DNA of 22,767 nucleotides from a virus. Location of the stretch: positions 1-22,767 of IMG/VR virus record IMGVR_UViG_3300048552_000112. The stretch is one strand, 5' to 3'. The translations under genes were made by a program, and so were the position numbers. This document shows, piece after piece, positions 19,509-22,767 of this stretch; within the stretch, counting starts at the first letter, position 1, and each line of letters begins with the position of its first letter. The notes beneath the pieces are model-generated. The model searched no databases. It was not told the origin of the DNA and saw nothing but the letters and a program-made list of their open reading frames with translations.

Positions 19509-19920
19509 GATACTACAGAAAGTATCAAACGCAAAAACGAAACCCGAAAAGATTAAACTTCTTAGAGAATACAACACACAACCGTTGCGATCTCTTTTGA
19601 TTATTAATTTTGATGAGAGTATTATCTCATTGCTTCCAGAAGGAGATCCTCCATACAAAAAGAATGAATCTCCTGATGGAACTGAGCATACAATCTTAGA
19701 AAAAGAAGCACGTTTATTACATCACTTCTTTAAAGGTGGGTCTAATATTGCTAAAACAAAACGTGAAACTATGTTTATCCAAATGCTGGAAGGTCTCAGT
19801 CAAGGAGAAGCAGGAGTTTTGGTTCTAGCAAAGGATAAAAAACTTGGGAAGCGTTGGAAGATCACTAAGCAGTGTGTTGAACAAGCATTTCCAGAGATTC
19901 AATGGGGAGGACGATCATAA
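19489..19920 (+). CDS. Conserved phage protein, DUF6433-like
   Basis: 143 residues, soluble. The pattern MHEILQKVSNAKTKPEKIKL, then RSLLIINFDESI...LLPEGDPPY, then TMFIQMLEGLSQGEAGVLV matches my recollection of the T4-like-phage family DUF6433, of unknown function. Start ATG 19489, with ATG 19501 as alternative. The 3' end joins the next gene through TAATG. The family name should be confirmed by a profile search. Confidence 0.82.
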   Translation: MKLLMHEILQKVSNAKTKPEKIKLLREYNTQPLRSLLIINFDESIISLLPEGDPPYKKNESPDGTEHTILEKEARLLHHFFKGGSNIAKTKRETMFIQMLEGLSQGEAGVLVLAKDKKLGKRWKITKQCVEQAFPEIQWGGRS

Positions 19921-20168
19921 TGGGAAAAGGATGTACGATTTTACATAAAAATTGTGATCCATCATTAGCACAAGACAAAAGTCTTCCTACTAATGCTTTT
20001 TTAATTGAGTATTCTCAAGCAGGTATTTCTCAGTTTGATATTGTTACTGCTGCAAAGCAAGTAGATATTTTTGATGACTATTGGGATAATTATAAGACAG
20101 ATTTTAAAAATATGTCACAGGCAGAAGGTAGGATAAGTCCTCGCCTTTGGAAAGCACCCAAAAAGTAA
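19920..20168 (+). CDS. Small hypothetical protein
   Basis: 82 residues from ATG 19920 (TAATG overlap with the previous stop; the in-frame ATG at 19902 would extend it by six residues). MGKGCTILHKNCDPSLAQDK starts it; a central ISQFDIVTAAKQVDIFDDYWDNY and a basic end ISPRLWKAPKK follow. No membrane segment. It looks like a conserved cyanophage protein without known role and ends the operon begun at 18844. Confidence 0.8.
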   Translation: MGKGCTILHKNCDPSLAQDKSLPTNAFLIEYSQAGISQFDIVTAAKQVDIFDDYWDNYKTDFKNMSQAEGRISPRLWKAPKK

Positions 20169-20187
20169 ACAGTATCAACAGATACAG

Positions 20188-20216
20188 TTGACATCATATA
20201 CATAGTATGGTATACT
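20188..20216 (+). promoter_or_regulatory. Sigma-70-type promoter before the riboswitch-like leader
   Basis: TTGACA (20188-20193), 17 bases, TATACT (20211-20216). Transcription should start about 20223, right at the 5' edge of the folded leader at 20225. Confidence 0.9.
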
Positions 20217-20224
20217 AATACCAT

Positions 20225-20272
20225 CGTTCATCCCACTCTTGGGTGGGACGCAAGTAAGTCGCGGAACGGAGC
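20225..20272 (+). promoter_or_regulatory. Glutamine-riboswitch-like leader (Downstream-peptide type)
   Basis: P1 pairs CGTTC (20225-20229) with GAACG (20264-20268). P2 pairs TCCCAC (20231-20236) with GTGGGA (20243-20248), and P2 is followed by the conserved-looking GACGCAAGTAAG. This order matches my memory of the glnA/Downstream-peptide aptamers, which bind glutamine and occur in cyanobacteria and marine phage-like DNA. The leader begins at the predicted transcription start and is followed by a 54-codon ORF, as the motif name implies. The purine-rich GGAG (20268-20271) that would serve the ATG at 20283 lies at the 3' edge of P1, so ligand-stabilised P1 could limit translation. An alternative hairpin uses the same GAACGG with CCGTTC at 20272-20277. 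Confidence 0.75.
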
Positions 20273-20282
20273 CGTTCATCCC

Positions 20283-20447
20283 ATGCTAGAATTATTATTC
20301 TATACAACACTCTCATGTGCTCAAGCCGATTCAATTATGTTTCGGATGAAAACAAATGAGAATATTCCTCCTGAAATGAAGGTGGAATTGATTGAAGTTA
20401 TGAAGGAATCAACCCCCGATTGCTATCCATGGGACGCAAACGACTAA
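20283..20447 (+). CDS. Downstream peptide controlled by the riboswitch-like leader
   Basis: 54 residues, MLELLFYTTLSCAQADSIMF at the start and PDCYPWDAND at the end. Mildly hydrophobic at the N-terminus, acidic overall, with two Cys. It is not like the basic glutamine synthetase inactivating factors of freshwater cyanobacteria. Its position directly after the aptamer is the hallmark of the Downstream-peptide motif, so it is likely a regulator or sensor linked to nitrogen status; the activity is unknown. The length is below common gene-calling limits. Confidence 0.82.
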   Translation: MLELLFYTTLSCAQADSIMFRMKTNENIPPEMKVELIEVMKESTPDCYPWDAND

Positions 20448-20487
20448 AGGAACGGATTAAATTCCAACTACTTTAGGAGTAACTACA

Positions 20488-20655
20488 ATGAACACACTTA
20501 ATCTGATTCGTAAGCAGATCAACAAAGCATCTGCACTTCACGACGCACAAATTACTCACACCTCATATCGTGGTGTTGAGTATAATACACGTTGTGTAGA
20601 ATCCAAAGAGACCCATGGTACATTCTGTTATCGTGGTAAACTTTACACCAAGTGA
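20488..20655 (+). CDS. DUF4278-like small protein
   Basis: 55 residues. MNTLNLIRKQINKASALHDA leads into SYRGVEYN and then GTFCYRGKLYTK, the paired YRG-x-x-Y motif typical of the cyanobacterial and phage family DUF4278. TAGGAG at 20475-20480 is a good ribosome site. It lies in the same transcript as the downstream peptide and ends before a clear terminator. The function of the family is unknown. Confidence 0.82.
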   Translation: MNTLNLIRKQINKASALHDAQITHTSYRGVEYNTRCVESKETHGTFCYRGKLYTK

Positions 20656-20670
20656 ACAACTTACTTTAGG

Positions 20671-20696
20671 GAGAGGGTTAACCCCTCTCTTTTTTT
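20671..20696 (+). terminator. Intrinsic terminator after the DUF4278-like gene
   Basis: GAGAGGG (20671-20677) with CCCTCTC (20683-20689), TTAAC loop, then seven T. It closes the riboswitch-led operon. Confidence 0.93.
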
Positions 20697-20726
20697 ATGA
20701 GTATAAACTAGTAGGCAATAATATTC

Positions 20727-20755
20727 TTTACAACAGGTGTTGATTTCAATATAAT
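20727..20755 (+). promoter_or_regulatory. Sigma-70-type promoter
   Basis: TTTACA (20727-20732), 17 bases, TATAAT (20750-20755), a perfect -10 box. Expected start about 20762, 28 bases before the ATG at 20790. Confidence 0.8.
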
Positions 20756-20789
20756 TCTATTAAATAGTGGTAGAATTAGAGGAGAACCA

Positions 20790-20870
20790 ATGAACCCACG
20801 CCCTCACTTTATTATGTGTTCTATGTTACGAGGTGTTCAATGCACAATCTTTTATCCCGTTCTCAGTTAA
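20790..20870 (+). CDS. Short leader ORF overlapping the next gene
   Basis: 26 residues, beginning MNPRPHFIMCSMLRGVQC. It has the best ribosome site here (AGAGGAG at 20778-20784, five bases before ATG). It overlaps the following gene by 31 bases in another frame, so it may be a leader peptide for translational coupling, or the true N-terminus of the next protein if a frameshift occurs. The peptide itself has no recognisable domain. Confidence 0.5.
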   Translation: MNPRPHFIMCSMLRGVQCTIFYPVLS

Positions 20871-21004
20871 ATGAGTGGACGAGTTTTGAAAATTCACAGG
20901 AAGAGGACAATTATAAATTAAATGATTACTATGAGTGTCTAATTGAATGTGATTCTTTAGATCAACGTCAATGCAAACGAATATGCAGGAGTATTTTAGA
21001 TTAA
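20840..21004 (+). CDS. Small Cys-rich acidic protein
   Basis: 54 residues from ATG 20840, preceded by GAGGTG (20830-20835). The C-terminal part NDYYECLIECDSLDQRQC then RICRSILD places four Cys as C-x4-C and C-x3-C, which could form a disulfide hairpin or metal site. This CLIEC...C..iC pattern looks familiar from small cyanophage proteins, function unknown. A strong terminator follows. Confidence 0.75.
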   Translation: MHNLLSRSQLNEWTSFENSQEEDNYKLNDYYECLIECDSLDQRQCKRICRSILD

Positions 21005-21011
21005 TTTTTAC

Positions 21012-21037
21012 GAGGGGTTGCGACCCCTCTTTTTTTA
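21012..21037 (+). terminator. Intrinsic terminator overlapping the next promoter
   Basis: GAGGGGT (21012-21018) with ACCCCTC (21023-21029), TGCG loop, then eight T (21030-21037). Confidence 0.93.
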
Positions 21038-21046
21038 TGTTATAAT
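21018..21046 (+). promoter_or_regulatory. Sigma-70-type promoter embedded in the terminator
   Basis: TATAAT at 21041-21046 with a -35-like TTGCGA at 21018-21023, spacing 17. The -35 box covers the terminator loop. Start about 21053, 15 bases before the ATG at 21068. The -35 matches four of six. Confidence 0.6.
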
Positions 21047-21067
21047 GTATGCATCTGTGATTTAACT

Positions 21068-21304
21068 ATGGACATCGCAACTGATTGGCGCTACAGTGAT
21101 GAACGCATGGATATCAGAACACAGGGACTAAACATTCTACTAAAGAAGTTTGGATCTGAAATATGCTCTGATGGATCACCTAGATATTCTAACCAGAGCA
21201 TTTATGAATGTGTTCATGACTGGGTATCTCAAGGAAACCTAAGAACAGATGGCATTGTTGCCTACTACAAAGCGTACTATGACCCGACTAAAAGATCAAA
21301 TTAG
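21068..21304 (+). CDS. Small hypothetical protein upstream of thyX
   Basis: 78 residues, soluble and mixed charge: MDIATDWRYSDERMDIRTQG, then LNILLKKFGSEICSDG and YECVHDWVSQGNLRTDG. A helical small domain is likely. It overlaps the next gene by 26 bases. It appears to be a conserved cyanophage protein; no function can be assigned. Confidence 0.8.
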   Translation: MDIATDWRYSDERMDIRTQGLNILLKKFGSEICSDGSPRYSNQSIYECVHDWVSQGNLRTDGIVAYYKAYYDPTKRSN

Positions 21305-21551
21305 ATTAGCAAAAAAAGCAATCAAAGAAGCAAAGACAAATCCAAATCTGTATACAGCAGAAGAGATTTCTTACATGGTAATTCAATTAACTCGTGCTAA
21401 GATAGCATTGAAACTCAAACAACAACGTCGCAAACAGGAGAAAGGTTTTAGTAATGAATTCAGTGAAACTCATAACAGTGACTCCCGATGCGGAGAAGAT
21501 GATGGGATACGTAGCGAGGGTGAGCAACCCGAACAACCAGGAGAACCCTAA
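21279..21551 (+). CDS. Small basic helical protein running into thyX
   Basis: 90 residues from ATG 21279 (the in-frame TTG at 21249 is rejected). The first 55 are helical and basic: MTRLKDQIRLAKKAIKEAKT and RAKIALKLKQQRRKQEKG. After that the frame crosses the thyX start (21454) and continues 98 bases within it, giving a polar, low-complexity tail (SDSRCGEDDGIRSEGEQPEQ). The tail is probably not selected; related genes would be expected to stop near thyX. A lost stop or an indel near 21445 would explain it. Confidence 0.7.
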   Translation: MTRLKDQIRLAKKAIKEAKTNPNLYTAEEISYMVIQLTRAKIALKLKQQRRKQEKGFSNEFSETHNSDSRCGEDDGIRSEGEQPEQPGEP

Positions 21552-22092
21552 GGTCGCTGGTCTGCTATCCTATTGCATCAAACACAACCATTGGAGCGTC
21601 TTTGAGCAGGCACACATGACGCTTGAGATTGAAACCACGCGGGGTCTAGCGGCTCAAATCCTTCGTCATAGGAGTTTCACATATCAAGAGTTTTCTCAAC
21701 GGTATGCTGACAGTTCTATGCTTGCAGATACAATTCCTCTTCCAGAACTTCGGCGTCAAGACACCAAGAATCGTCAGAATTCTATTGATGATATTGATGC
21801 GTTTACCCGTCAAGAGTTTCAAATTAAAATGAAAGCTCATTTTGATGAGGGAATGAAACTCTATCAAGAAATGCTTGATAGAAATATTGCAAAGGAGTGT
21901 GCTCGTTTTGTACTTCCTCTTGCCGTACCAACCAAAATCTATATGACGGGCTCAGTCCGCTCATGGATTCATTATATCCAATTGCGTTCTGCTAATGGAA
22001 CGCAGAAAGAACATATGGATATCGCATTACAATGTCGCGATGTCTTTGTGAAAGAATTACCTATTTGTGCTGAAGCACTGGAGTGGACATGA
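21454..22092 (+). CDS. thyX: Flavin-dependent thymidylate synthase
   Basis: Makes dTMP from dUMP with methylenetetrahydrofolate and FAD, supporting phage DNA synthesis. The ThyX signature is RHRSFTYQEFSQR at residues 71-83; Thr76 and Gln78 replace the usual Ser and Asn, and the Ser81 and Arg83 positions are kept. Other family blocks are seen: NPKVAGLLSYCIKHNHWSVF with substrate-binding His, and YMTGSVRSWIHYIQLRSANGTQKEH near the end. At 212 residues it matches the family. AGGAGAAAGG provides a good ribosome site. The stop overlaps the next ATG (ATGA). Confidence 0.98.
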   Translation: MNSVKLITVTPDAEKMMGYVARVSNPNNQENPKVAGLLSYCIKHNHWSVFEQAHMTLEIETTRGLAAQILRHRSFTYQEFSQRYADSSMLADTIPLPELRRQDTKNRQNSIDDIDAFTRQEFQIKMKAHFDEGMKLYQEMLDRNIAKECARFVLPLAVPTKIYMTGSVRSWIHYIQLRSANGTQKEHMDIALQCRDVFVKELPICAEALEWT

Positions 22093-22316
22093 AACTATTA
22101 ACACTTGAAGACTATCAAAAAGCAGGCGAAACATTCTGGCCTAAGTATTGGTACATCGCTAAGGAACTGGGGGAGGATGCCAAACCTGAGCAAGTCCTTA
22201 AAGTTATGGAAGCGATTGGTGGTGTTGCATTAAAGGTAGCACTAGAAGAAAAACTAGCGGGTCCATTTGGATTTAATAAAAAGAAGGAGGGGGAAGATGC
22301 CGACTTATCCAGTTAA
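22089..22316 (+). CDS. Small hypothetical protein after thyX
   Basis: 75 residues from ATG 22089, which overlaps the thyX stop (ATGA). MKLLTLEDYQKAGETFWPKY, a Trp/Tyr-rich helix, then EQVLKVMEAIGGVALKVALE and GPFGFNKKKEGED. A soluble helical protein of a kind frequent next to thyX in cyanophages; no function known. The 3' end overlaps the next gene by 20 bases. Confidence 0.82.
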   Translation: MKLLTLEDYQKAGETFWPKYWYIAKELGEDAKPEQVLKVMEAIGGVALKVALEEKLAGPFGFNKKKEGEDADLSS

Positions 22317-22560
22317 AAATCTCACGACAGGTGAAGAAAAAGAACTTCATATGTCTATGAAAGATTACATGGTATGGAAAGAAGAGAACCCTGATTGGGA
22401 TAAAGATTGGTCAAAAGGTTGTGCTAGTGCTGGTGAAGCCGGTGACTGGCGTGATAAAATGTCTAAGTCTCACCCCGGTTGGAAAGATGTCATGTCTAAA
22501 GTAAAAGAGGCACCCGGTTACGGTATGTCTACCAAACATAAAGATAGTTATCAGTGGTAA
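22297..22560 (+). CDS. Small conserved phage protein, MPTYxVxN type
   Basis: 87 residues from ATG 22297 with a strong AAGGAGGGGG ribosome site; the longer in-frame start at 22267 is rejected. MPTYPVKNLTTGEEKELHMS resembles the N-terminal beta unit of the FmdB-like small phage proteins, though it lacks their paired Cys. The middle DYMVWKEENPDWDKDWSKGC and the tail SHPGWKDVMSKVKEAPGYG match this group in cyanophages. Function unknown. Confidence 0.82.
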   Translation: MPTYPVKNLTTGEEKELHMSMKDYMVWKEENPDWDKDWSKGCASAGEAGDWRDKMSKSHPGWKDVMSKVKEAPGYGMSTKHKDSYQW

Positions 22561-22563
22561 ATT

Positions 22564-22767
22564 ATGGCTAGAGGAAGATCAAATCGGACACCTGGTCAAG
22601 GGATGTCTAAGAAACAACTGAAGCGCAGGAAGCCAATCAACGAAGCATATCTTCTTGAGATTGAATCCCTAACAGATAACCAAGAAGTTTTCTTCACCGA
22701 GTGGGCAGAAGGAAAGAACATGTTTGCATATGGTGCAGCAGGAACAGGTAAAACTTTTATTGCTTTG
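22564..22767 (+). CDS. phoH: PhoH-like ATPase, 3' end cut by window
   Basis: The first 68 residues are visible: basic start MARGRSNRTPGQGMSKKQLK, then LEIESLTDNQEVFFTEWAEG and the Walker A loop GAAGTGKTF. The EGKNMFAYGAAGTGKTFIAL block is typical of the PhoH family of predicted RNA-linked ATPases carried by most marine phages. The gene continues past 22767. The start ATG is three bases after the previous stop. Confidence 0.93.
   Translation, partial: MARGRSNRTPGQGMSKKQLKRRKPINEAYLLEIESLTDNQEVFFTEWAEGKNMFAYGAAGTGKTFIAL

Noticed and set aside
1-22767. CRISPR arrays, insertion sequences, integrase or attachment sites
   Set aside because: No regularly spaced repeats, transposase or recombinase motifs, or flanking direct repeats were seen.

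Overview
The window comes from the genome of a marine T4-like cyanophage (myovirus of Synechococcus or Prochlorococcus). The evidence is the gene set itself. It has T4-type ribonucleotide reductase small subunit, flavin-dependent thymidylate synthase and a PhoH-type ATPase. It also has the auxiliary metabolic genes typical of cyanophages: transaldolase talC, photosystem II psbA and psbD, and two high-light-inducible proteins. T4-style late promoter boxes (NATAAATA/CTAAATA) sit in front of structural genes, and there are five tRNAs. Genes are tightly packed, with ATGA, TAATG or GTGA overlaps.

Layout. 1-2298: the 3' part of nrdB, then a GIY-YIG nuclease-like ORF and a SleB-type cell wall hydrolase that overlap in an unusual way, then a small unknown gene. 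2314-3101: tRNA-Arg(TCT), Leu(TAG), Val(TAC) and Ser(TGA) interleaved with two small genes. 3128-4865: talC, glutaredoxin, a Phd/YefM-like protein and two unknown genes in one overlapping operon. 4866-5213: a gene-poor stretch with a duplicated module, a terminator, tRNA-Gly(TCC) and a perfect late promoter. 5214-12864: a virion-type cluster with two tail-fibre-like proteins, a subtilisin-like protease carrying two cupredoxin-like domains, and four small membrane or linker proteins. 12635-14618: three secreted-type genes on the minus strand, the only minus-strand genes in the window. 14687-18746: the photosynthesis block (hli, small membrane genes, hli, psbA, psbD and satellites). 18791-22767: small early-type genes, including a second glutaredoxin, a glutamine-riboswitch-like leader with its downstream peptide, a DUF4278-type protein, thyX and the start of phoH.

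How it works together. talC, psbA, psbD and hli are expected to keep host light energy and reducing power flowing. nrdB, thyX and the glutaredoxins turn that into deoxynucleotides. Early-type genes have near-perfect bacterial promoters (TTGACA/G, 17 bp, TATACT), whereas virion genes have T4-type late boxes; psbA appears to have both.

Most worth a second look: the tandem amicyanin-like copper-site motifs in the virion-cluster protease; the glutamine-riboswitch-like leader with an exact repeat of its own 5' strand next to the start codon; the minus-strand secreted trio, with a 230-bp convergent coding overlap and one member lacking any canonical start; and the hydrolase frame that runs upstream through a single TGA under a nuclease gene. 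All calls are from reading the sequence; no database search was run.
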